Assembly (NCBI GenBank): GCA_012963775.1
Contig: DTVC01000009.1
Location: 1-12,330 of the forward strand
Length of the DNA stretch: 12,330 nucleotides
Direction of reading: 5' to 3'
Source: Candidatus Pelagibacter sp.
GTDB taxonomy: Bacteria; Pseudomonadota; Alphaproteobacteria; Pelagibacterales; Pelagibacteraceae
In this document: piece after piece, positions 1 through 7,194 of the stretch
How the letters are laid out: every line of letters begins with the position of its first letter
Numbering within the stretch: position 1 is the first letter of the stretch
Made by a program: the position numbers and the translations under genes
Notes under the pieces: generated by a model
Databases searched by the model: none
Told to the model about the DNA's origin: nothing
The model's input: the letters and a program-made list of their open reading frames with translations, nothing else

Positions 1-60
1 GTTTGCTAAATTCGCATACCTTTACAGGTATCGTGGGTTCGAATCCCACACTCTCCGCCA
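1..60 (+). tRNA. tRNA-Ser (anticodon GCT), 3' part, cut by left window edge
   Basis: The anticodon loop TTGCTAA lies at 3-9 with anticodon GCT at 5-7, which reads the serine codons AGC and AGU. It is followed by a long variable arm whose stem pairs ATACC (16-20) with GGTAT (27-31), as expected for class II serine tRNAs. A five-base-pair T arm (GTGGG/CCCAC around TTCGAAT), the 3' acceptor strand ending CTCTCC, a G discriminator and an encoded CCA (58-60) complete it. The acceptor 5' strand and D arm lie before position 1. The CCA touches the stop codon of the convergent slt gene. Confidence 0.93.
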
Positions 61-2280
61 TTAATATAATGGGTCGTTTTTAAAGAAATTTTTAAGTTTT
101 ATGGGTTTTTGTTCTAGTATGAATCTATAAACATTAAAATTTTCCAATACTCTTTGAACATAATTTCTAGTTTCTTTAAATTTAATTAGTTCAATCCAAT
201 CTACATAATCAATGTTTCCTTTTTGAGGATTTTTATTTATTTTATTCCAATACTTAACTCTTTTAGGTCCAGCATTATATGCAGCTATTGAAAATGGATA
301 AGAACCATCATACTCCAAGAGAAGACCAGCTAAGTAAAATGATCCAAGATTAATATTATATTTAGGGTTTTTTGTTAGTTTCTTTTTTGAATAAGGGATT
401 TTAGCTTGTTTTGCCACAATCCTAGCTGTGTAGGTCATTAATTGCATCAATCCTTTAGCACCAGCACTACTATTTGCGCTAGTATCAAATTCACTTTCTT
501 GTCTTATGATTGATAAAATGAACGCGGAATCAGGTATTTTTCTTCCCTTTACATTTTTTGGTACACCAATAATTGGATAATTATACTTATGATGAAATCT
601 TTTTTCATAAGAAGCAATTTTTGAAATCTGAATAGCAAAATCAAATCTAGATATGTCAGTTGCTAATTTGGCTGCTAAAATTTCACTTCCTTCATTTATA
701 TTTTCGTTTGCTAGAAATCTTAGTATATATTTAGCGTATTTTTCTTTTTTCAAATCATCTAATAAATGAACAATTGCAACTAATTTTTTTCTATAAAAAT
801 TTTCTGAAATTTTTATATCTACTTGCATTGGATTATATAACGCAAATTTTTGATATGGATAAACTTTTAGATGAGACAATTGACCATAATAGGTTGTTAG
901 ATATTTAGCACCTTCTTTGTACCATTTTTCTGAAAGTTCTTTATTACCCATTTTTTCATAAGTTCTTCCCAACCAATAAGCTCCTCTAGTTAAACTAATC
1001 GGATAACCAACATTCTCATAAAAGCGTTTAAAATGTTCTTCTGCCAATAGTGGATCTTTTAAAAAACTGAAAGCTATCCACCCACTAATCCATTCCGCTT
1101 CAGCAAATTCTGGTCCTTGAGACATAGCATGTTGACTAGCTATTTTATAAGCAGTTTCGTATTTTTTTTTATATATCAGAGACCTTGCAATGATCGATCT
1201 TTCGGTCCACCATTTTTCAGGTCTGACCATATATTCTTTGGTATTATCTATATTGAGTAAAATTTCTAAAGAACTTTCAAGCCTACCTCTTTTTCTCCTC
1301 CATTTTAATCGATCATAATTAAGACCGGGATCATTTTTTAATTTTTGAGGAACTTTACTGATAGCTGAATCAACACCGTAAGATTTTCTCATTAAAAGTT
1401 GTCTAGCAGTATAGAGCAGCCGGTAATCTTTTGGTAAATATCTTAACATTCTTCTTAGATCCCAATATTTATTTTCCCACGCTAAGTAATCTGCTCTTTT
1501 TATATAATCATCAGAACTCAAGTATTTTTTATATTTTTTTCTAAAAAATTTTAAATCTGATTTGGATAAATCTGCAGTAATCCATCCTTCTTTAATTAAC
1601 TTTATTCCTTCAGAATTATTACCTGTAAGAATTAAACTTTCGCCAAGAACCATTTTACCAAAACCACTTAATGGTTTTCTATTCTCAAACCAATTAATAA
1701 TATCTTTAGGTGATAGAATTTGAGTGGACATTTTATGTTCTGCCAAATATTTAATTCGTCCAATTCTTGGATAGTTTTTATTTCTTTCAATAAATTCTTT
1801 GTAATCATAAAAACTGGCTCTATTTCCTGTTGTTAAAAGGTGCTGCCATTGAATAAAATTATAAATAGATTTTGCTCTAGCTTTTTTTGCAACTTTTAAA
1901 GCATCTTTCCAATTACTTTTTTCCATGAATTGAATAGCTTGTTTTGCATAATTGAAATCTCTTTCACTATAATATTTTGATTTTTTTGAAACTTTTGCTC
2001 TTCCTTTTTTTACGATAAGAGGTTTACTTTCTGGCAATATAACACCCTGTATTTTAGATATTTTTTTCTCTTCTTTTTTTTTCTTTATTTCTGTTATTTT
2101 TTCTTTTTGCTCTAAAATGGGTTTTTTTAGTGGTATTAGAATATTTTTAGAAATTTTCTTTTCAATTATTTCTGCTGACAAAACGGGTTTCTTTATGGGA
2201 AGTAAATTTTCTTGTGAAAAAGCTAATTGAACAGCACACAGAAAAAATATATTTAGTATAACAATTTTTATAGCTTTCAT
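61..2280 (-). CDS. slt: Soluble lytic murein transglycosylase (GH23, Slt type)
   Basis: This is a periplasmic enzyme that cleaves the MurNAc-GlcNAc bond of peptidoglycan, forming 1,6-anhydro-muropeptides. Started at the ATG at 2280 it has 739 residues. The first 22 residues form a signal peptide (Lys start, hydrophobic core, likely cleavage after AFS at 20-22); an in-frame ATG at 2286 and a longer frame to 2358 would spoil it or overlap dapA. Residues about 24-100 are a Lys-rich low-complexity segment with three copies of a Pro-Lys-Pro motif (27-34, 49-56, 82-89). A long helical, TPR-like region follows, as in the Slt70 U domain, including a YYGQL segment. The C-terminal SLT domain has the catalytic Glu595 in RQESEFD, GLMQL at 610-614 and AYNAGP at 667-672. 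It is transcribed divergently from dapA and converges on a tRNA-Ser. Cys15 is not in a lipobox, so a lipoprotein is unlikely. Confidence 0.93.
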   Translation of the reverse strand: MKAIKIVILNIFFLCAVQLAFSQENLLPIKKPVLSAEIIEKKISKNILIPLKKPILEQKEKITEIKKKKEEKKISKIQGVILPESKPLIVKKGRAKVSKKSKYYSERDFNYAKQAIQFMEKSNWKDALKVAKKARAKSIYNFIQWQHLLTTGNRASFYDYKEFIERNKNYPRIGRIKYLAEHKMSTQILSPKDIINWFENRKPLSGFGKMVLGESLILTGNNSEGIKLIKEGWITADLSKSDLKFFRKKYKKYLSSDDYIKRADYLAWENKYWDLRRMLRYLPKDYRLLYTARQLLMRKSYGVDSAISKVPQKLKNDPGLNYDRLKWRRKRGRLESSLEILLNIDNTKEYMVRPEKWWTERSIIARSLIYKKKYETAYKIASQHAMSQGPEFAEAEWISGWIAFSFLKDPLLAEEHFKRFYENVGYPISLTRGAYWLGRTYEKMGNKELSEKWYKEGAKYLTTYYGQLSHLKVYPYQKFALYNPMQVDIKISENFYRKKLVAIVHLLDDLKKEKYAKYILRFLANENINEGSEILAAKLATDISRFDFAIQISKIASYEKRFHHKYNYPIIGVPKNVKGRKIPDSAFILSIIRQESEFDTSANSSAGAKGLMQLMTYTARIVAKQAKIPYSKKKLTKNPKYNINLGSFYLAGLLLEYDGSYPFSIAAYNAGPKRVKYWNKINKNPQKGNIDYVDWIELIKFKETRNYVQRVLENFNVYRFILEQKPIKLKNFFKNDPLY

Positions 2281-2312
2281 GCTCATATATTTTAAAATTA
2301 ATCTGCAATTTA

Positions 2313-2321
2313 TGTTATAAG
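2313..2321 (+). promoter_or_regulatory. Extended -10 promoter of the dapA operon
   Basis: TG-T-TATAAG matches the extended -10 form TGnTATAAT with one change, and sits exactly five bases before the dapA ATG. No -35 is recognisable, which extended -10 promoters can do without. The spacing would put the transcription start at or next to the start codon, giving a leaderless message. The rel gene in the same operon shows the same arrangement. Confidence 0.5.
2314..2319 (-). promoter_or_regulatory. Possible -10 element for slt
   Basis: On the minus strand the hexamer TATAAC lies about 34 bases before the slt ATG. Its core TTATAA is self-complementary and overlaps the -10 proposed for dapA on the other strand. 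No convincing -35 is visible. The call is weak because TA-rich hexamers are common in this DNA. Confidence 0.3.
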
Positions 2322-2328
2322 TACTTAT
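2317..2328. repeat. 12-bp perfect palindrome at the slt/dapA divergent promoter
   Basis: ATAAGTACTTAT reads the same on both strands. It overlaps the dapA -10 and the first two bases of its start codon. It could be an operator for a dimeric regulator, but a short palindrome of this kind can also arise by chance in AT-rich DNA. Confidence 0.4.
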
Positions 2329-3208
2329 GTTTAAAGGATCAAATGTTGCTTTAGTCACCCCATTTAAAAATAATAAATTTGATGAGGAAAATTATATTAA
2401 AATAATTAATTTTCACTTAAAAAATAATACTAATGGATTAGTTCCTGCAGGAACTACGGGAGAGTCACCAACATTAAATCATAACGAACATCAAAAAGTA
2501 ATAGATCTTTGTATTAAAGAAAGTAATGGCAAAGTACCAGTTATTGCTGGTACAGGCTCAAATTCCACAGAAGAAGCTATATCTTTAACTGTTCATGCTG
2601 AAAAAGCTGGTGCTGATGGAGCTTTAATTGTAACACCTTATTATAATAAACCAACACAAGAAGGTCTTTATCAACATTATAAAGCAATCAATGATGCATG
2701 CGGAATTCCAATAATAATTTATAATATTCCTTCTAGGTCTGTAGTCGATATGTCTGTTGACACCATGGCAAGATTGTTTGAATTAAAAAATATTGTAGGT
2801 GTAAAAGATGCAACAGGAAATTTAGAAAGAGTTGATCAACAAAAGAAAAAAATGGGAGCAGATTTTATCCAACTGACCGGTGAAGATGGAAATGCTTTAG
2901 AGTTTAATAGAAGAGGTGGAGTTGGGTGTATAAGTGTTACAGCAAATATAGCTCCTAAACTTTGTTCGAATTTTCAAAGATTTTCGGTTTCTAAGTCAGA
3001 TAATGAAATAAAAGAAGCTGAAAGAATTGATCAAGTTTTACAACCAGTTCATAAATCATTGTTTATAGAGAGTAACCCCGGTCCAGTTAAATATGCTGCA
3101 AAATTACTAAACTTATGTAATGATGATGTTAGATTGCCACTAGTTAAAGTTATGAAATCAACACAAGATGAAATTAAAAAAGCATTATCTTCAGCTCAAT
3201 TAATCTAA
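2327..3208 (+). CDS. dapA: 4-Hydroxy-tetrahydrodipicolinate synthase
   Basis: DapA condenses pyruvate with aspartate semialdehyde, the first committed step to diaminopimelate (peptidoglycan) and lysine, in the cytoplasm. The 293 residues match the family's usual length of about 290. The N terminus MFKGSNVALVTPF aligns with known DapA starts, fixing the ATG. Visible active-site residues are Thr43-Thr44 in AGTTGES, Tyr132 and Arg137 in IIYNIPSR, and the Schiff-base Lys160 in GVKDATG. TPYYNKP (103-109) is also typical. It is the first gene of the ten-gene operon, with three bases between its TAA and smpB. No Shine-Dalgarno sequence precedes it; an extended -10 element five bases upstream suggests leaderless translation. 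Confidence 0.97.
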   Translation: MFKGSNVALVTPFKNNKFDEENYIKIINFHLKNNTNGLVPAGTTGESPTLNHNEHQKVIDLCIKESNGKVPVIAGTGSNSTEEAISLTVHAEKAGADGALIVTPYYNKPTQEGLYQHYKAINDACGIPIIIYNIPSRSVVDMSVDTMARLFELKNIVGVKDATGNLERVDQQKKKMGADFIQLTGEDGNALEFNRRGGVGCISVTANIAPKLCSNFQRFSVSKSDNEIKEAERIDQVLQPVHKSLFIESNPGPVKYAAKLLNLCNDDVRLPLVKVMKSTQDEIKKALSSAQLI

Positions 3209-3211
3209 TTA

Positions 3212-3682
3212 ATGAAACTTAAAACCAATAAAGGTTTAAAAATTATTTGTCTTAACAGAAAAGCTGGTTTTAATTATTTTTTTAACGATTTAATTGAAGC
3301 AGGAATTGTTTTGAAAGGTTCAGAAATAAAATCTATTAGAGCTGGGAAAGTTAATATAGCAGAATCTTATGCTGTAGAAAAAAATGGTGAAATTTTTTTA
3401 ATAAATTCACATATACCCACTTATAAAGAAGCAAGCTATTCAAATCATAATCCGACTGGTGAAAGAAAATTATTATTTACTAAAAGAGAAATTAATAAGT
3501 TATTGGGAAAAATTAATATAGAAGGATTTACATTGGTGCCAACAAAAATGTATTTTAAAAAAGGAAAAGTTAAAATACAAATTGCTGTTGCAAAAGGTAA
3601 AAAGCAATACGATAAGAGACATACAAAAAAAACTAAAGATTGGAATCGTGATAAAGCAAGATATTTTAGAAAATCAAGCTAA
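3212..3682 (+). CDS. smpB: SsrA-binding protein SmpB
   Basis: SmpB is the small RNA-binding partner of tmRNA and carries it to stalled ribosomes for trans-translation. The 156-residue length is normal. The family core is clear: [16 protein letters not shown] at 31-46, NSHIPTY at 65-71, [10 protein letters not shown] around 85-94, and the basic KGKKQYDKR at 128-136 that begins the C-terminal tail. The tail is Lys/Arg-rich, as expected for the part that enters the mRNA channel. The gene lies three bases after dapA, and its last 35 bases or more overlap the start of folK. The tmRNA gene itself (ssrA) is not in the window. Confidence 0.96.
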   Translation: MKLKTNKGLKIICLNRKAGFNYFFNDLIEAGIVLKGSEIKSIRAGKVNIAESYAVEKNGEIFLINSHIPTYKEASYSNHNPTGERKLLFTKREINKLLGKINIEGFTLVPTKMYFKKGKVKIQIAVAKGKKQYDKRHTKKTKDWNRDKARYFRKSS

Positions 3683-4172
3683 AATAGCATTTCTAGCAAT
3701 AGGCTCAAATTTAGGTAATAAAAAAAGAAATATTGAATTAGCTAAATTTAAATTAGAAAGCAATAATATTAAAATAATTAAATCATCAAATAATTATGAA
3801 ACTTTGTCCTGGCCTAATAAAAAAAAACCTAAATTTATCAATGTTGTAATAAAAATAAAAACAAATTTATCCCCAATAAAACTTATGCAAAGGTGTCTTG
3901 ATATTGAAAAAGAATTGGGAAGAAAAAGAAATAAGAAAAATGAACCTAGAACGTGTGATATCGATATTGTTGATTATGATCAAAAAGTAATAAAAATGAA
4001 TAAAAGTTTTAGTCTTAATATACCCCATTCAGAAATGCACAAAAGAAACTTTGTTTTATTACCTTTATTTGAAATAGCAAAATCATGGATTCATCCTGTA
4101 AAAAAAAAAGGAATCAAAAAATTGCTTAATTCGTTGAACAGTAAAGACTTAAGAACTATTAAACTAATTTAA
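3648..4172 (+). CDS. folK: 2-Amino-4-hydroxy-6-hydroxymethyldihydropteridine pyrophosphokinase (HPPK)
   Basis: HPPK moves pyrophosphate from ATP to 6-hydroxymethyl-dihydropterin in folate synthesis. With the GTG start at 3648 the protein has 174 residues. It shows AIGSNLG at 17-23, PKFINVV at 61-67, and the HPPK signature [10 protein letters not shown] with Arg101 and the magnesium-binding pair Asp104 and Asp106. A Glu stands just before the Pro of this signature, where the family pattern has Gly or Ala. No ATG is available: in-frame candidates are TTG 3582, GTG 3648 and ATT 3663. GTG 3648 is preferred because it leaves only about a dozen residues before the first beta strand (KIAFLAIG). All options overlap smpB. 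Product identity is firm; the start is uncertain. Confidence 0.9.
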   Translation: MIKQDILENQAKIAFLAIGSNLGNKKRNIELAKFKLESNNIKIIKSSNNYETLSWPNKKKPKFINVVIKIKTNLSPIKLMQRCLDIEKELGRKRNKKNEPRTCDIDIVDYDQKVIKMNKSFSLNIPHSEMHKRNFVLLPLFEIAKSWIHPVKKKGIKKLLNSLNSKDLRTIKLI

Positions 4173-4177
4173 TTTAG

Positions 4178-4186
4178 TGATATAAT
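4178..4186 (+). promoter_or_regulatory. Perfect extended -10 promoter in front of rel
   Basis: TG-A-TATAAT is an exact extended -10 element, lying in the 19-base gap between folK and rel and ending five bases before the rel ATG. No -35 is apparent. The position predicts an internal operon promoter giving a leaderless or nearly leaderless rel message, so the stringent-response gene and those after it could be expressed apart from dapA-smpB-folK. Confidence 0.55.
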
Positions 4187-4191
4187 AAATA

Positions 4192-5937
4192 ATGCTTAAA
4201 TCTGAAGAATTAATTAATAAGGTTAAATCATATAATAAGTTTTTAAACCCTAAAACATTAAGCAAAGCATATGATTTTGCTTTAAGGGCACATAAAACTC
4301 AAAAAAGAGATGAAGGCGTTCCTTACATTATTCATCCAGTGGCAGTTGCTGATATACTTACTGATTTAAAATTAGATAGTGCAACAATAGCCACAGGTTT
4401 ATTGCACGACACTATAGAAGATACTCATGCTACATATAATACTATTAAAGAAGAATTTGGCCAAGAAGTAGCAGACTTAGTTGACGGTGTAACTAAAATT
4501 TCTGCATTTGAAAACCAGGCTGTAGACAACTCTAAAGCTGAAAATTTTAGAAAATTAATTATAGCTACATCAAAAGATATAAGAGTTCTTCTTGTTAAGA
4601 TTGCAGATCGTCTACATAATATGAGGACTATTAAATTTGTTAAGGACACAGATAAACAAATAAGAAAAGCAAAAGAAACTATGGAAATTTACGCACCATT
4701 AACTGACAGAATGGGAATGAATAGAATTAGAGATGAATTAGAAGATCTTTCTTTTCAGGTTTTAAACAATGACGCAAGAGAATTAATAAAAAAAAGATTA
4801 GATGAAATTAAAGAAGACAAAACTAGTAACTTCAAAACTATATCTTTTAAGTTTAGTGATTTATTAAATCAAAATAATTTAAATGCACAAATCTTTGGAC
4901 GTGAAAAAACTCCATTTTCAATTTGGAGAAAAGTACAAAAGCAAAGAGTATCATTAGAACGAATTACAGATATTATGGGCTTCAGAATAATTTTAGATAG
5001 TGTTGAAGATTGTTACAAAGCTTTAGGAGTTTTTCATAACAAATGGAATTGTATTCCAGGAAGATTTAAAGATTATATTTCTTCGCCAAAAATTAATAAC
5101 TATCAATCTTTGCATACAGCTATAATAGGACCCAATAAGAGACCAATCGAAATTCAAATTAGAACAATGTCTATGCATGAATTTGCAGAAAGAGGTATAG
5201 CTTCTCATTGGAAATATAAATCATCAGAAAAATTTAGTTCAATGACTTGGAAGGAATACGATTGGCTCAAAGATTTGGTAGAAATTATTGATAGGAAAGA
5301 AAATCCCGAACATTATTTTGAATATACAAAATTACAAATGTTTCAAGACAACGTTTTCTGTTTTACACCAAAAGGATCAATCATAAAATTACCCAAGGAG
5401 GCAACGCCTATTGACTTTGCTTATGCTGTACATACTAAAATTGGAGACACTACTATTGCTTGCGCAATTAATGGTAAAGACAGCCCTTTGCAAAGTATTT
5501 TATACAATGGAGATGAAGTTAAAATTATAACCTCAAAAAATGTATCACCATCTCTTCATTGGTTGACTACTGCAAAAACTGGAAAAGCAAGAGCTGCAAT
5601 TAGAAGACATTGGCATTACAGAGAAGATCAGAAACCTTTGAAGCGTAAACAATATAACACAACACTATGGATATCTTTGCCTGATCAGCCTGGAAGGTTA
5701 GGGGATGTTACTACAGTAATTGGTACAAATAATGTTAACATATCAAGTGTTGAAATGGTGGAAAAAACAAAAAATACCATAAATTTCAGATTTAATCTTA
5801 TTATTAGTGATTTGAAGAACTTTACAAAACTAATCAGTGAGCTAAAACAAAAAGAATATAATTTCAAAATAATTAGGCACAAAAATAAAAGATATGCTTT
5901 CTTTAAAAGACTCTTTGGCGGTTTTAAAAAGAACTAA
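4192..5937 (+). CDS. relA: Bifunctional (p)ppGpp synthetase/hydrolase (RelA/SpoT family, short form)
   Basis: The enzyme makes and degrades the alarmone (p)ppGpp. Its 581 residues are well below the 700-750 usual for long RSH proteins. The HD hydrolase domain (about 20-195) keeps His48, His72-Asp73, Glu76-Asp77, Asp139 and Asn143. The synthetase domain (about 235-345) has Asp260 in RITDIMGFR, an RFKD motif at 291-294 of the RXKD type seen in bifunctional enzymes, NYQSLHT at 303-309 and Glu320. A TGS domain follows (about 385-450) and an ACT domain closes the protein (about 490-565, with PDQPGRLGDV). The linker between TGS and ACT is only about 40 residues, so most of the helical region and the zinc-finger/RIS-type domain of long RSH proteins is missing. 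Its 3' end overlaps pyrE by 44 bases. rpoZ, often next to this gene in proteobacteria, is not adjacent. Confidence 0.95.
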   Translation: MLKSEELINKVKSYNKFLNPKTLSKAYDFALRAHKTQKRDEGVPYIIHPVAVADILTDLKLDSATIATGLLHDTIEDTHATYNTIKEEFGQEVADLVDGVTKISAFENQAVDNSKAENFRKLIIATSKDIRVLLVKIADRLHNMRTIKFVKDTDKQIRKAKETMEIYAPLTDRMGMNRIRDELEDLSFQVLNNDARELIKKRLDEIKEDKTSNFKTISFKFSDLLNQNNLNAQIFGREKTPFSIWRKVQKQRVSLERITDIMGFRIILDSVEDCYKALGVFHNKWNCIPGRFKDYISSPKINNYQSLHTAIIGPNKRPIEIQIRTMSMHEFAERGIASHWKYKSSEKFSSMTWKEYDWLKDLVEIIDRKENPEHYFEYTKLQMFQDNVFCFTPKGSIIKLPKEATPIDFAYAVHTKIGDTTIACAINGKDSPLQSILYNGDEVKIITSKNVSPSLHWLTTAKTGKARAAIRRHWHYREDQKPLKRKQYNTTLWISLPDQPGRLGDVTTVIGTNNVNISSVEMVEKTKNTINFRFNLIISDLKNFTKLISELKQKEYNFKIIRHKNKRYAFFKRLFGGFKKN

Positions 5938-6481
5938 TGCACTTCTCGAAGGACACTTCGTATTATCATCTGGACTACATTCTTCTAAATATGTTCAGTG
6001 CGCTAAACTTTTAAGTTTTCCGCATTTGGCTAATGAAATTTGTATATCACTTAGCAAAAAAATTAAAAAAAATTTTAAAAAAATAGATTTAATTCTATCT
6101 CCTGCAATGGGAGGTGTAATTATTGGGTATGAAATTGGCAAACTATTAAAAAAAGAAACAATATTTTGCGAAAGAGATTCAGGTAACTTTATTTTAAGAC
6201 GAGGATTTTTAATTAAAAAGAATACTAGAGTATTAATAGTTGAAGACGTTATAACAACAGGTAAATCTAGTTTAGAATGTATTAAATTGATTAAAAAATC
6301 AAAAGCAAAGTTAATTGGTTTTGCTTGTATTATTGATAGGTCAAATAAGAAAACTTTTAAAATTAAAAATAAAATTGTTTCTCAAGTAAAAATAGATGTT
6401 CCAACATTCACAAAGAATAATCTACCAGATTATTTAAAAAAAATTCCAATAACTGTTCCAGGTAGCAGACGTCTTAAATGA
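5894..6481 (+). CDS. pyrE: Orotate phosphoribosyltransferase
   Basis: PyrE joins orotate to PRPP to give orotidine 5'-monophosphate in pyrimidine synthesis. The 195-residue protein begins MLSLKDSLAVLKRTNALLEGHF, which aligns in register with alphaproteobacterial PyrE, so the ATG at 5894 is favoured despite a 44-base overlap with rel. An in-frame TTG at 5915 is the alternative. The PRPP-binding loop IVEDVITTGKS lies at 115-125, and SSGLHSSKYVQ at 25-35 is a family hallmark. The stop TGA overlaps the pdxJ ATG as ATGA, a coupling junction. Confidence 0.95.
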   Translation: MLSLKDSLAVLKRTNALLEGHFVLSSGLHSSKYVQCAKLLSFPHLANEICISLSKKIKKNFKKIDLILSPAMGGVIIGYEIGKLLKKETIFCERDSGNFILRRGFLIKKNTRVLIVEDVITTGKSSLECIKLIKKSKAKLIGFACIIDRSNKKTFKIKNKIVSQVKIDVPTFTKNNLPDYLKKIPITVPGSRRLK

Positions 6482-7191
6482 AAAGATTGGGTGTAAATAT
6501 TGATCATGTGGCCACTCTAAGAAATGCTAGGGGTGGATTTCATCCAGACCCATTCTTAGCAGCAAAGCAAGCAATGGCTAATGGTGCAGACTCTATTACT
6601 ATTCATCTTAGAGAAGATAGACGTCATATAAAAGATAAAGATTTAAAAAATATAGCCAAATCAAAAATTCCTTTAAATTTAGAAATGGCTGCTAATGATC
6701 AAATGTTAAAAATTGCTTTAAGGTATAAACCTAATTTTATTTGTCTAGTTCCAGAAAAAAGAAAAGAAATAACTACTGAGGGAGGAATTAATATTTTAAA
6801 AAATCTCGGTAAAATTAAAAAAATTATAAAAAAAATTAATCAAAATAAAATAAGAACAAGTCTTTTTATAAATCCAAATTTAAATGACATTAAACTTTCA
6901 AAGCAAGTTAACTCAAAATGTGTAGAATTACATACAGGAAAATTATCTGATTTAATCAAATTAAAAAAAAATTATTCCAAAGAATATATAAAAATTAAAA
7001 AATGTGCAAAATATGCAAAATCTATTGGTTTAGAAGTTCACGCAGGTCATGGTATGGACTATAAAACTACTTCTTTATTATCTAAAATCAAAGACATAGA
7101 AGAGTTCAATATAGGTCATTTTATTATTGGAGAATCTATATTTGCTGGCTTGAATAAAATTATAAAAAAATTTAAACAAATATCAAAATAA
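6478..7191 (+). CDS. pdxJ: Pyridoxine 5'-phosphate synthase
   Basis: PdxJ closes the pyridine ring from 1-deoxyxylulose 5-phosphate and 3-amino-2-oxopropyl phosphate, giving pyridoxine phosphate in the DXP-dependent vitamin B6 route. The 237 residues match the family. LGVNIDHVATLRNARGG (4-20), IHLREDRRHI (42-51) with His43 and Arg45, Glu69 in LNLEMAAN, and VHAGHGMDY with His191 are all present. The middle of the gene is extremely A-rich (near 6780-6840 only about 13% G+C) and codes for runs of Lys, Ile and Asn. It overlaps pyrE by four bases and is followed three bases later by acpS. Its cofactor product serves GlyA, encoded at the window end. Confidence 0.96.
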   Translation: MKRLGVNIDHVATLRNARGGFHPDPFLAAKQAMANGADSITIHLREDRRHIKDKDLKNIAKSKIPLNLEMAANDQMLKIALRYKPNFICLVPEKRKEITTEGGINILKNLGKIKKIIKKINQNKIRTSLFINPNLNDIKLSKQVNSKCVELHTGKLSDLIKLKKNYSKEYIKIKKCAKYAKSIGLEVHAGHGMDYKTTSLLSKIKDIEEFNIGHFIIGESIFAGLNKIIKKFKQISK

Positions 7192-7194
7192 ATA

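Noticed and set aside
2281..2358. Longer slt reading frame starting at 2358
   Set aside because: It would run into dapA, and it adds 26 residues in front of a clear signal peptide that begins with MKAIK at 2280.
4425..4649. Open frame on the minus strand inside rel (74 codons)
   Set aside because: It lies antisense to the conserved HD domain, has no recognisable family and no plausible start signal; it is a shadow of the real gene. The same holds for minus-strand frames at 5023-5208 and 5685-5882, and for 9942-10133, which is a shifted frame within hemB.
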